Shown piece by piece: positions 32,805-42,246 of a DNA stretch of 64,000 nucleotides (positions within the stretch are counted from its first letter, which is position 1; the number at the start of each line of letters is the position of its first letter). Both the position numbers and the translations under genes were made by a program. Source of the stretch: Streptomyces sp. NBC_00443. GTDB taxonomy: Bacteria > Actinomycetota > Actinomycetes > Streptomycetales > Streptomycetaceae. Where the stretch lies: the NCBI RefSeq assembly GCF_036014175.1, contig NZ_CP107917.1, positions 6,882,001-6,946,000 of the forward strand, in the 5' to 3' direction. The notes beneath the pieces were generated by a model that was not told the DNA's origin, made no database searches, and was given only the letters and a program-made list of their open reading frames with translations.

Positions 32805-33548
32805 CGGCGGCCTCCTTTCCGTCGGTTTCCTCGCGCGTGGGCGCCTCGTCGACCGCATGGGTCGACACCTTGACCGTCCCGTCGGGGGCCTCGCTGCACA
32901 CCGCCACGACCGTGGTCCCGGCCTCGGCGATCGACTTCAACAGCGCCCAGACCTCAGCCCGTTCGGCGTCCGAGAGCTTGAGGTCGGTGTCGTCGACACC
33001 GAGCACGCGCGGGCGCGCGATGAGGGCCAGTGCGACGGACAGCCGCAGCGCCTCCAGCCGCTCCAGATCCCGTACGGCCGTACGCGAGCCCTTGGGCAGG
33101 GGGTCCAGGTCGAACCCCGCCGCCGTCAGCGCGGCGTCGATACGCTGCCGCTCCCCGGCCCTCCGCTCGCCACGCGGGCGCAGCAGCCCGCGCAACGAGT
33201 CGCCGAACCGCCGCTGCAGCAACGCCCGTTCGCGGAGGTGCTCGGCGACGGTCAGGGCCGGGTCCAGGTCGGTCACGCCCGGGACATGGGCCAGGGCGCT
33301 GACACGCCGTACCGCCGCCATGCGCTTGGGCAGCCCGGCCGCGCCGACGGTGGCGGACCCCTCGGTGGGCTTCATCCGCCCGGTGAGCGCGAGCAGCAGA
33401 CACGTACGGCCGGTGCCGGACGGTCCCTCGATCGTGATCAGCGAGCCGGCCTCCGCCTCGAAGGAGACCCCGCGGAATGCCCATCCGCGGGGCCCTTCGA
33501 GGCCAAGACCCCGGGCCGCGACGCCGGTCGCGGCGACGGTTCCCCCAT
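32776..33548 (-). CDS. Degenerate ABC-type ATPase; start interrupted by a frame problem
   Basis: An ABC ATPase-like protein of about 257 residues, partner of the YhgE/Pip protein. Walker A reads GPSGTGRTCL with Arg for the catalytic Lys; Walker B reads RVLGVDDTDL with Asp for the catalytic Glu; the LSGGQ signature is not recognisable (RDLERLEALRLSVAL). ATG 33548 has GAGGGGG at the right distance but is one base out of frame: a C5 run (33542-33546) would need six. The only in-frame ATG (33645) would put the operator at 33561 inside the gene. So the span is not a multiple of three as given. Sequence error or true mutation. Confidence 0.65.
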
Positions 33549-33560
33549 CCCTGCCCCCTC

Positions 33561-33586
33561 TTTTGAACTGACTGGTCAGTGCAAAA
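33561..33586. promoter_or_regulatory. 26-bp TetR-type operator before the ABC/YhgE/TetR operon
   Basis: Nested arms TTTTG (33561-33565), ACTGAC (33567-33572), GTCAGT (33575-33580) and CAAAA (33582-33586) are all perfectly paired round a 2-bp centre. It lies just upstream of the first gene of the operon that ends in tetR, so autorepression is likely. Confidence 0.85.
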
Positions 33587-33661
33587 GTTAGCCCGAACTC
33601 TCGATCGAAGCAAAATCCCAGGTCAGAACGGATTGTCAGTGCCATACCTCACGATGGGCAC

Positions 33662-33677
33662 ATACGGCATCCCGTAT
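33662..33677 (+). promoter_or_regulatory. Palindrome upstream of the HEPN gene
   Basis: ATACGG (33662-33667), CATC, CCGTAT (33672-33677), 37 nt before the HEPN start codon. Either an operator or a 5' hairpin. Confidence 0.35.
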
Positions 33678-33714
33678 CAGGGCGTGCCGTCACACAGACG
33701 ACAGGAGGTTCGTC

Positions 33715-34296
33715 ATGGCCAGCTATCACGCAGCAGCCGCCCGCCGGCGCCGCGCCACCGGCCCTGCCCCCTCACTGACCGGCCCGGCGAGCGACGTGCA
33801 CCCCGTGCTCCGCCGGACCACGGCCCCGCCCGCCGCCCTCGACCTGCTCGCCCAGGCCCGTGCCGGACTGGACGAAACCGCCGTACTGGAAACGTCGAAC
33901 GAGCGCTACGCCACAGCCCACCTCGCCGCCCTGCGCATCGCCGCCGCCGTGCTCGCCGCGCGGGGGCGCCCGGAGGCCGGCCCCAGGCGCCGGGCCCGCA
34001 TCAGGAGCGCATGGGAAGTGCTCCCCGAGATCGCGCCCGAACTCACCGAGTGGAGCGCGCTGTTCGCCTCCGGCGCCCGGCGCCGCGCCCGGGCCGAGGC
34101 GGGCATCCAGGGCGCGGCCAGCCGCCGGGACGCCGACGACCTGATACGCGACGTGGCGATGTTCCTGCGCCTCGTCGAGCGAATGCTGGTGCTCCAGCCG
34201 GTCCTGCCACAGCCGCGACCGGACATGGACGGGACGGACGGGGAGGGTGCCGACGGTTCGCGTCACGCGCGGGACGACATGCCGGACGCGGGCTGA
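33715..34296 (+). CDS. SAV_6107-family HEPN-domain protein
   Basis: A 193-residue protein matching the Streptomyces SAV_6107-type HEPN family. The first 45 residues are basic and probably disordered. The helical domain (~45-160) includes ALDLLAQARAGLDETAVLE, ERYATAHLAALRIAAAVLA, IRSAWEVLPEIAPELTEWSALFASGA and RRDADDLIRDVAMFLRLVER. HEPN proteins are often nucleases or nucleotide-binding partners, but I see no R-x4-6-H ribonuclease motif, so activity is not claimed. AGGAGG is 6 nt before the ATG. The adjacent ABC operon is divergent. Confidence 0.82.
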   Translation: MASYHAAAARRRRATGPAPSLTGPASDVHPVLRRTTAPPAALDLLAQARAGLDETAVLETSNERYATAHLAALRIAAAVLAARGRPEAGPRRRARIRSAWEVLPEIAPELTEWSALFASGARRRARAEAGIQGAASRRDADDLIRDVAMFLRLVERMLVLQPVLPQPRPDMDGTDGEGADGSRHARDDMPDAG

Positions 34297-34506
34297 GGGC
34301 GGATCGGGGGATTCGGGGCCTGTGCGGGGCCGTTACCGGGGCTCTGGCGTCGGACAACGGTCCCCGGCATCCGCCCGCGCAGTCCCCCGGTCCGGGCACG
34401 CCCTGGGCAGCACCGTCCGGCCGGCGAGACGGTCGGCGTACCCAGGCACCGCGATGGCCGGGTGGGCCGTCGTAGGCAATAGGGTGGAGGGCGCCTGAAG
34501 CCTTCC

Positions 34507-34533
34507 CCTCCCGTCACCCGGGCGGCCGGGAGG
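34507..34533 (+). terminator. Hairpin with T-run before the methyltransferase gene
   Basis: CCTCCCG (34507-34513) pairs with CGGGAGG (34527-34533), followed by CAGCCCGTTTT. The 293-nt gap (34297-34589) otherwise holds a TAGGGT -10-like sequence at 34480-34485; nothing else seen. Confidence 0.5.
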
Positions 34534-34589
34534 CAGCCCGTTTTGCTCCGCCGTGCAGACGGCGGCGCCGCGCCGAGGAGTCAATCGCC

Positions 34590-35417
34590 GTGTCGGACCC
34601 GATGCGCCAGCCCGTCTCCCACCACCACCCCCAACGGACGTCGCTGCGCTCCGGCCCCTCTCAACCCCGCGCGTCTCTCCGTACCGCCGTGGTCTGGGAG
34701 GTCCTCCAGGACGCCCTGGACCGCCGGGTCAAGGCCACGGGGCGGCAGGCGCTGGACGTCCTGGACACCGGGGGCGGCAGCGGCAACTTCGCCGTGCCCC
34801 TCGCCCGCCTCGGTCACCGCGTCACCGTCGTCGACCCCAGCCCGAACGCGCTCTTCGCCTTGGAGCGGCGTGCCGCCGAGGCCGAGGTCGCCGACCGGGT
34901 GCAGGGCGTCCAGGGCGACGCCCACGGCCTCTTCGACGTGGTCGAGCGCGGCGGATACGACGTCGTGCTGTGCCACGGCGTCCTGGAGTACGTCGACGAC
35001 CCCGCCGAGGGCGTCCGCAACGCCGTGGCCGCCCTGCGCGCCGAGGGCGTCCTCAGCCTGCTCGCCGCCGGTCTGGGCGGCGCCGTGCTGGCGCGGGCCC
35101 TCGCCGGTCACTTCAAGGAGGCCAAGCAGGCCCTGGAGGACCCGGACGGCCGCTGGGGCAAGGGTGACCCCGTGCCGCGCCGTTTCACCGCCGAGCAGCT
35201 CACCGGGCTGGTCGAGGGCGCAGGCCTGCGCGTGGGGGCCGTGCACGGGGTGCGGGTCTTCGCCGACCTGGTCCCGGGCGTGCTGGTGGACACCGAGCCC
35301 GGCGCCCTGGAGGCGCTGCTGAAGCTGGAGGAGGCCGCGGCAGAGCTGTCCGCCTTCCACTCCGTGGCCACCCAGCTCCACGTGCTGGGCGAGACGCGGG
35401 AGGCCGCCGGGGCCTGA
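34590..35417 (+). CDS. Class I SAM-dependent methyltransferase
   Basis: A 275-residue methyltransferase. The SAM-binding motif I is LDVLDTGGGSGNFAVPLARL (~54-73), followed by the acidic strand VTVVDPSPNAL, QGDAHGLFDV and motif IV-like YDVVLCHGVLEYVDDP. Sequence order resembles the CmoM/SmtA-like tRNA methyltransferase group, but the substrate cannot be fixed. GAGGAG is 9 nt before GTG 34590. It sits upstream of the DUF3040 gene at the edge of the division cluster. Confidence 0.85.
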   Translation: MSDPMRQPVSHHHPQRTSLRSGPSQPRASLRTAVVWEVLQDALDRRVKATGRQALDVLDTGGGSGNFAVPLARLGHRVTVVDPSPNALFALERRAAEAEVADRVQGVQGDAHGLFDVVERGGYDVVLCHGVLEYVDDPAEGVRNAVAALRAEGVLSLLAAGLGGAVLARALAGHFKEAKQALEDPDGRWGKGDPVPRRFTAEQLTGLVEGAGLRVGAVHGVRVFADLVPGVLVDTEPGALEALLKLEEAAAELSAFHSVATQLHVLGETREAAGA

Positions 35418-35631
35418 GCCGCTTTCCGTGAGCGGACCCCAGGGGTGCGCCGTTGATCAGGGGCTTGGCTGCACATGGAGTACGCCACAGGCCCCCCGAT
35501 CGGACGCGCGGCGCCGTATGATCGAGGGAGACCGTTCCGGCATGACGGGTCGGCCGCTGGGGAATGCAGATCTCAGCGAGTCGGGACGTCCATGACGGAG
35601 CCCGGTTGGCCAATTGGCGTAGAGGGGCGGG

Positions 35632-35660
35632 TTTCACGGGGGCGATTCCCTGCCTATCCT
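35632..35660 (+). promoter_or_regulatory. Candidate promoter of the DUF3040 gene
   Basis: TTTCAC (35632-35637), 17-nt spacer, TATCCT (35655-35660), with GAGGAGG and GTG 35710 downstream. A perfect palindrome GCCAATTGGC (35609-35618) lies just upstream and could be an operator. Confidence 0.5.
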
Positions 35661-35709
35661 GAAGGGACCCCCCGGGTCGCCCCGGCGACTGCACGATGAG
35701 GAGGACTCC

Positions 35710-36102
35710 GTGCCGCTCTCGGAGCACGAGCAGCGAATGCTCGAGCAGATGGAGCGAGCGCTGTACGCCGAAGATCCCAAGTTCGCGACAGCGCTTGAGG
35801 GAAGCGGGCTGCGTACGTACACCCGGCGACGGGTCTACCAGGCGGTCGCGGGCTTCCTCGTAGGTATCGCGCTCCTCATGGCTGGAATGGTCGCCAAGCA
35901 GGTGTGGCTGAGCGTGGTGGGCTTCCTCGTCATGCTGGGCTGTGCGGTACTCGCCGTGACCGGATGGCGCAAGGCCCCCAAGCCGGGCGAGCAGCCCGCG
36001 GGCGGCCAGCAGACGCGCCGCCAGCCACGTCAGAAGCGCTCCATGATGGCCCGTATCGAACAGCGCTGGCAGCGCCGCCGTGACGAACAGGGCGGCCATT
36101 AG
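35710..36102 (+). CDS. DUF3040 membrane protein
   Basis: A 130-residue protein of the DUF3040 family, conserved beside the division and cell-wall cluster in actinobacteria. The N-terminus PLSEHEQRMLEQMERALYAEDPKFA is the family signature. Two membrane helices lie near residues 43-61 (AVAGFLVGIALLMAGMVA) and 65-83 (VWLSVVGFLVMLGCAVLAVT), followed by a basic tail (RRQPRQKRSMMARIEQRWQRRR). Function unknown; the position suggests an envelope role. GAGGAGG lies 5-6 nt before GTG 35710. Confidence 0.88.
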   Translation: MPLSEHEQRMLEQMERALYAEDPKFATALEGSGLRTYTRRRVYQAVAGFLVGIALLMAGMVAKQVWLSVVGFLVMLGCAVLAVTGWRKAPKPGEQPAGGQQTRRQPRQKRSMMARIEQRWQRRRDEQGGH

Positions 36103-36130
36103 CTCGACGAGCAGCTCCTGAACAGACGCA

Positions 36131-36160
36131 GGGGGTGACCACCGGTGGGTGGTCACCCCC
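36131..36160 (+). terminator. Terminator of the DUF3040 gene
   Basis: Perfect 13-bp arms GGGGGTGACCACC (36131-36143) and GGTGGTCACCCCC (36148-36160) with a 4-nt loop, 28 nt past the stop. It also faces the end of the convergent transglutaminase operon. Confidence 0.85.
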
Positions 36161-36200
36161 TGACGTGTGCCTACGCCCTGTGATGTGTGCCTACGCCCGG
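36161..36200. repeat. Tandem duplicated 20-mer
   Basis: Two copies of a 20-nt unit (TGAYGTGTGCCTACGCCC plus two bases) follow the terminator directly. They differ at two positions. Small slippage duplication in the convergent gap. Confidence 0.8.
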
Positions 36201-36252
36201 CCGGGTGAGCCGGGGCCCGGCGGCCGGGCCTAGGCGGCCCGGGGCCGACCGG

Positions 36253-38637
36253 TTACCCCCGCTCACCCGGCGTGGAGGGCCTGCGCAACGTCGGGCGGGC
36301 CGCTGCGGCACGCCGTTTGACGTCGGTCCACCAGTCCGACAGGGCCCAGGCGACCCGCGCGCTCGAGCGTGGGGCCAGCCGGGCGCGCAGGTTCGTCGTC
36401 CAGGCGGACTTGGACTCGAGGTCGGACAGGACGCCGCGGACGTCCTCCGCAAGACCGGCCGGCGGGCGGGGGGTGGGGGCGTAGAGGACCTGTTCCACCG
36501 CGTCGGCCACCCGGTGCACCAAGGCTGCGGCCGGTGGGTCGAGATGACCCAGGCGGACGATGCGGGCCGCGGTCTTGCGGGGGGTCTGGGAGTCGTCCGG
36601 GGAGATACCGAAGTCCCAAGCGGTGTCCGTGAGTTCCTGCCAGACCGCCAGCGTGTGGAGAGATACGTCCGCCTCCGTGCGACCGTGCCCTCCGAGCCGT
36701 ACCGCTCTGGTCCGCAGCCGCCACAGCATCGGCGCCAAGGGGATCAGCAGCGCCGCGGCGCCTCCGAGGGCCCAGGCCAGGATGACGTACCACTTCGGGC
36801 CGTCGTCGTCCGTGACGACCGCGGCTTCGGGGGACTCGCTCGCGCACAGTTCCGGGTTCTGCCCCGCGCAGCTCTCGCTCGTCGAGGGCGAGGCCGAGGG
36901 GCCCGTGCTCGTCGACTGCGAGGGCCGCGCCACGTCCGGCAGCGTGGAGCCGGTGGTGTCCGACTGGGTGTACGACGGCACCGAACCACGGGTCGGCGTC
37001 GGCTCGAAGCGGGTCCAGCCCACACCCTCGAAGTACAGCTCCGGCCAGGCGTGCGCGTCCTTCAGCCCCACCGAGACGGAGTTGTCGCCCTGCGGGGTGC
37101 CGGGCGCGAAGCCCACCGCCACCCGTGCCGGTATGTCCAGCGAGCGGGCCATCGCCGCCATCGCGAAGGAGAAGTGGACGCAGAAGCCCTGCTTGTCCTT
37201 CAGGAAGCGGGCGATCGCCTGCCGGCCGCTGCCGACCTTGACGTTGGTGTCGTACTGGAAGCCGCCCGTGACGGCGAAGTACTCCTGGAGCTTGACGGCC
37301 CGCTCGTAGGGGTTGGCCGCCCCCTCGGTAACCTCGCGCGCGGTCCGGGCGACCACCGTGGGCAGGGTGTCAGGCAGCTCGGTGAACTCGCGCTCCAGGG
37401 CCGCGGGCGGCTCCGGCGCGTCCGCGAGCTGCTTCGCCGTCGGCTGCACGTCGAGGCTGCGCACGGTGTACGTCGCCCCGCGTGTGGTCTGGCGGCGGTC
37501 GCCGACGACCGTCATGCCCAGAGGTTCGTACCGCCAGTTGCCGGAGATGTCGACACCGCTGGGCGGATACGGCATCGGCAGCCAGTTCTGCGCGTACCAG
37601 TCGGCGGCCGAGATGGTCGTCTCGACCTGTGAGCGCTGGACGTCCGGGCCGAGGCCGAACGGCGTGGGGAACTCGTTCGGCACGGCCTGGATGCCGCGCT
37701 TGGCCGGCTGCCAGGTGGTGCCGTCGAAGTCGTCCAGGGAGACGATCCTCAGATACATGTTCGACAGGTCGGCCGTGTCGGTCTTCAGGGAGAGCACCTC
37801 GCGGTCCTCGTCCACGTTCAGACTGTCGCGCAGCGACACCAGCGGGTTCACCGCCGAGATCGTGCCGCCGCTCCCGCTGCCGGAGCCGACCCCCGTGCCC
37901 GCGGCGTCCAGCAGGCCGCCGTTCATCGCGGGCAGGGCGAGCGGCACCGCCAGAGCGATGCCCAGCGCGACCACGCCGATGCGCCGCCCGGTGCGGACCG
38001 GCGCCACTGCGCCGGTCGGCTCCCCGCCCGGCATCCGTGGCGCCCCGCCGAAGACCCGGCCCCACTGCGAGAGCCGGTCGCGCCCCTCGGCCAGGAGCAG
38101 CATCAGATAGCCCGCGGCGGCGACCAGGAACCACAGCCAGTCCGCGCCGCCCTCCGACAGCCCCGCGGCGACGGAGTACAGCGCCAGCAGTGGCAGCCCG
38201 GCCGGGGCGGCGCTGCGGAACGTCACCGCCAGGGTGTCCACCGCCAGGCCGATGATCAGGACCCCGCCGATGAGCATCAGCCGGATGCCGTCCGACAGCG
38301 GAGCCGGAATCGAGTACCGGCTGACGTCGTCCGCGCCCGTCTGCAGCAGCTCGCCGAAGTGGGTGAACGCTTCGGGCCCGGGAATCACCCCGATGATCGC
38401 CTGCTGGTTGGCGAAGGTCAGGGTCAGCAGCATCAGGGCTACGAGGGCCTGCACCGCCACCGTCAGGGGGCGGGCCAGCGGCACCCGCCGGGTCGCCATG
38501 CCCACGCCCGTCTGGATGGCCAGCAGGAAGATCGCCTGCAGCAGCCAGGTGACCGGGGAGACCAGCGGCAGCAAGGCGCAGGACGCCATCAGCGTGGCCG
38601 CCGCGGCGCTCAGCGCCATCCGTGTCCGCCCGCTCAT
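36253..38637 (-). CDS. Transglutaminase-like membrane protein (DUF3488/DUF4129)
   Basis: A 794-residue membrane protein. The N-terminal ~210 residues hold six or so helices (DUF3488-like). A large extracytoplasmic part carries a transglutaminase core with Cys in QGFCVHFSFAMAAMARSL, His in LKDAHAWPELYFEGVGWTRF and the following FEPTPTRG. A Ser/Thr-rich linker leads to one more helix (WYVILAWALGGAAALLIPLAPM) and a cytoplasmic DUF4129-like tail. The substrate is unknown; a role in envelope protein cross-linking or processing fits. GAGGGGGGACGGGC precedes ATG 38637, which overlaps the DUF58 gene stop by 4 nt (ATGA). Last gene of MoxR-DUF58-TGase. Confidence 0.92.
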   Translation of the reverse strand: MSGRTRMALSAAAATLMASCALLPLVSPVTWLLQAIFLLAIQTGVGMATRRVPLARPLTVAVQALVALMLLTLTFANQQAIIGVIPGPEAFTHFGELLQTGADDVSRYSIPAPLSDGIRLMLIGGVLIIGLAVDTLAVTFRSAAPAGLPLLALYSVAAGLSEGGADWLWFLVAAAGYLMLLLAEGRDRLSQWGRVFGGAPRMPGGEPTGAVAPVRTGRRIGVVALGIALAVPLALPAMNGGLLDAAGTGVGSGSGSGGTISAVNPLVSLRDSLNVDEDREVLSLKTDTADLSNMYLRIVSLDDFDGTTWQPAKRGIQAVPNEFPTPFGLGPDVQRSQVETTISAADWYAQNWLPMPYPPSGVDISGNWRYEPLGMTVVGDRRQTTRGATYTVRSLDVQPTAKQLADAPEPPAALEREFTELPDTLPTVVARTAREVTEGAANPYERAVKLQEYFAVTGGFQYDTNVKVGSGRQAIARFLKDKQGFCVHFSFAMAAMARSLDIPARVAVGFAPGTPQGDNSVSVGLKDAHAWPELYFEGVGWTRFEPTPTRGSVPSYTQSDTTGSTLPDVARPSQSTSTGPSASPSTSESCAGQNPELCASESPEAAVVTDDDGPKWYVILAWALGGAAALLIPLAPMLWRLRTRAVRLGGHGRTEADVSLHTLAVWQELTDTAWDFGISPDDSQTPRKTAARIVRLGHLDPPAAALVHRVADAVEQVLYAPTPRPPAGLAEDVRGVLSDLESKSAWTTNLRARLAPRSSARVAWALSDWWTDVKRRAAAARPTLRRPSTPGERG

Positions 38638-40003
38638 GCCCGTCCCCCCTCGCCATACGCGCCACTGATCGCGGCCGAGTCCGTGCGCGCACGGTCCGCC
38701 TGGCGCCACAGCTGGTCCAGCGAAGCGCCCCGCGGCACGCTCAGGGCCGTCCAGCCCGCCTCCCGCAGCATCCGCAACCGCTCCTCCCCCCTGTCCAACG
38801 CGCCTGGCACATCGGTGGGTTCCCGAACCCAGGACCCGCAGTCCAGCACGAAGGCCACCGCGCCGCCGCTGCGCTGCCGCATCTTGGCGGCCACGGTCGC
38901 CTGCTCCTCGTCGAGGTCGCCGAAGAAGGCGACCAGCAGCCCTTCGTTGCCGCCGCGCATGACGTCGTACGCCCGCGACAGACCCGTACCGTCCGAGTGG
39001 TCGACCACAGCGAGGGTGTCCATCATCAGCCCGGCCGCGTCCGCGGACTCCTGGCTCGCGCCCGCGAACCCGTCGGCGCCCTCGGCGGGCACCGAGCTGC
39101 CGGTGTCCGTCAGGAGCCGGACGGAGAAGCCCCGTTCGAGCATGTGGACCAGAACGGACGCCGTGCCCGACACGGCCCACTCGAAGGCCGAGTCGGGGCC
39201 CGCGCCCTGGAAGGCTGGGCCCCGGGTGTCCAGCAGCACTGTGCACCGGGCGCGCTGCGGCTGCTCCTCGCGGCGCACCATCAGCTCGCCGTAGCGGGCC
39301 GTGGAGCGCCAGTGCACGCGGCGCAGATCGTCGCCGTAGCGGTAGCCGCGCGGGATCACGTCGTCCTCGCCGGCCAGGGCGAGCGAGCGGTGCCGCCCGT
39401 CGCCGTAGCCCTTCGCCTCGCCGCTGAAGCGCACCGATGGCAGCGGCTCCACGCGCGGGATGACCGTCAGGGTGTCGTGAGCCGAGAAGGAGCGGGTCAG
39501 CTCGCACATGCCGAACGGGTCGCTCAGGCGCAGCTGCAGCGGGCCCAGCGGATAGCGGCCGCGCAGGTCGGAGCGCACACGGTAGGAGACCTCGCGGCGG
39601 CCGCCCGCCTCCACCCGGTCCAGGACGAAGCGGGGGCGCGGTCCGAGGACGTACGGCACCCGGTCCTGGAGCATCAGCAGGCCCGTGGGCAGCCGGGAGA
39701 CGTTGTCCATCCGCAGATGGACGCGGGCCTCGCTGCCGGCGGGCACGCGCGCGGGGGAGAGCCTGCGGCTGCCCGCCACCCGGTAGCGCGTGCGGTACAG
39801 CACCGTCGCGCAGACCAGCGGGAGCACCGCGAGGAGCAGCCCGACGCGCAGCAGGTCGCTCTGCCCGAGGATGTAGGAGCAGATGGCGGCCGCGATACCG
39901 GCGGCCAGGAAGGAGCGGCCACGCGTGGTCAGACCGGCCAGTGCGGTGCGGATCCCGCTCTTCTCACCGCGGTCCGCCTCTGCCTGGCCGGTCCCACCGA
40001 AGG

Positions 40004-40007
<4 letters not shown>
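38634..40007 (-). CDS. DUF58 protein (MoxR-associated)
   Basis: A 457-residue protein of the DUF58 family. Two N-terminal membrane helices lie near residues 33-68 (FLAAGIAAAICSYILG, LLRVGLLLAVLPLVCATVL), then a beta-rich region and the DUF58 signature YRYGDDLRRVHWRSTARYGELMVRREE, followed by a vWA-like C-terminal domain (TVLLDTRGPAF). Works with MoxR ATPases as a metal-dependent adaptor in known clusters. Overlaps both neighbours by 4 nt, so tightly translationally coupled. Confidence 0.92.
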
Positions 40008-41047
<1,040 letters not shown>

Positions 41048-41187
41048 CCGGCCCTCCTCGGCCCGTTCTTTCCGGGCCGACGCGATGCGGACCGGCCCAC
41101 CCCTGGAACACGGACACCACGCGAGAAACGTTCCGCGTGCTGCCACACTCGCATTCTTGCTGCCGTTACCGATTCGTGTCACTCGAC

Positions 41188-41196
41188 TGTGGACAA
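41188..41196 (-). promoter_or_regulatory. Single perfect DnaA box
   Basis: TGTGGACAA on the plus strand is TTGTCCACA on the minus strand, the Streptomyces DnaA-box consensus, 141 nt upstream of the MoxR start. A single box may be chance or a DnaA-regulated promoter. Confidence 0.4.
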
Positions 41197-41279
41197 CTGT
41201 CCGCGATATGTCAGGGCTTAGGGCCTTTTGTGCGCTCCAGAGGCCGAATTGACAGCGAAACGACAGGTGCGACGGAGGG

Positions 41280-41828
41280 TTACGCGGGATCGATCTCGCG
41301 CAGCAGACCCGTCTTCACGTCGAACACGAAGCCGCGTACGTCGTCGGTGTGCACCAGGAACGGCGAGGTGCGCACGCGCTGCATCGACTGCCGCACGTCC
41401 TGGTCGACGTCGCGGAAGGACTCCACCGCCCAGGCGGGCCGCTGGCCGACCTCCAGCTCCAGCTCGGTGCGGAAGTCCTCGGTGAGGGACTCCAGACCGC
41501 AGCCGGTGTGGTGGATCAGCACGATGCTGCGGGTGCCGAGCTTGCGCTGGCTGATGGTGAGCGAGCGGATCACGTCGTCGGTGACGACGCCTCCCGCGTT
41601 GCGGATGGTGTGGCAGTCGCCGAGCTCCAGGCCGAGCGCGGCGTGCAGGTCGAGACGGGCGTCCATGCAGGCGACGACGGCGACGTGGAGCACGGGCCGG
41701 GCGTCCATGCCCGGGTCGGTGAAGGCGGCGGCGTAGCGCTCGTTCGCCTCGACGAGACGGTCGGTGACCGTGCCGCGGTCGGCTATCGCGCCCTGGGGGC
41801 CAGTGGGAACCGATGCAGAAGTCGTCAT
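41280..41828 (-). CDS. Beta-carbonic anhydrase
   Basis: A 182-residue beta-class carbonic anhydrase interconverting CO2 and bicarbonate. The active-site zinc ligands are Cys54, His107 and Cys110 (AVVACMDARLD and IHHTGCG); Asp56-Arg58 form the catalytic dyad, and TIRNAGG is the family substrate strand. The short length matches the actinobacterial Rv1284-type clade. ATG 41828 (MTTSASVP) is preferred, with ATG 41834 two codons upstream; ribosome site weak. It is transcribed away from rsmH and lies between the MoxR operon and dcw. Confidence 0.92.
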   Translation of the reverse strand: MTTSASVPTGPQGAIADRGTVTDRLVEANERYAAAFTDPGMDARPVLHVAVVACMDARLDLHAALGLELGDCHTIRNAGGVVTDDVIRSLTISQRKLGTRSIVLIHHTGCGLESLTEDFRTELELEVGQRPAWAVESFRDVDQDVRQSMQRVRTSPFLVHTDDVRGFVFDVKTGLLREIDPA

Positions 41829-42004
41829 ACCCATGACGGTACTGGTCACGCGCCGAACGGTCCCGTTGTGAGAGGGGACAAAGAACGCCATCGAGCCTTG
41901 TTGTGAGCTAACCCATAGGGGTGCCGTGAGTGCGCCCATACGAGCGAATTCCCGCGCAGCGCGGCGGTGGCGGAACCCGAAGCGGCGACGCGCAGGCCGG
42001 TTGA

Positions 42005-42246
42005 TTGACCGCGACAGACGGTGGACTAAAGTGACGCGAAGCGGGAGGCGAGACTCCCTGCTGGACTGAATTCCCCGGAGACCCCGGCGACTTTCCGGAG
42101 ATCTCCCCGCGTGCGCGGCGCGTACGTACGGCTCGGCCTCCTCCCGCTCCCGGTCGGCTGACGCTTCCGGCGCCGGCAGGCCTCCCCTTCACGAGGGGGC
42201 GGGGACCCGGCGGTGCGTACACGCCCGCCGGATCTGAGAGGGCCCC
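42005..42246 (+). promoter_or_regulatory. Promoter and structured leader of the dcw cluster
   Basis: TTGACC (42005-42010), 16-nt spacer, TAAAGT (42027-42032) fits a housekeeping promoter and predicts a ~210-nt leader. It contains GGGAG/CTCCC (42043-42058) and a GGAGATCTCC palindrome (42096-42105), and further GC stems. An actinobacterial mraW RNA motif is described upstream of this gene; this leader is a candidate. The rest of the 418-nt gap (41829-42004) shows nothing. Confidence 0.6.

Noticed and set aside
35418..35709. A 74-codon frame upstream of the DUF3040 gene
   Set aside because: No ribosome site and composition without protein character; the sequence fits a promoter region instead.
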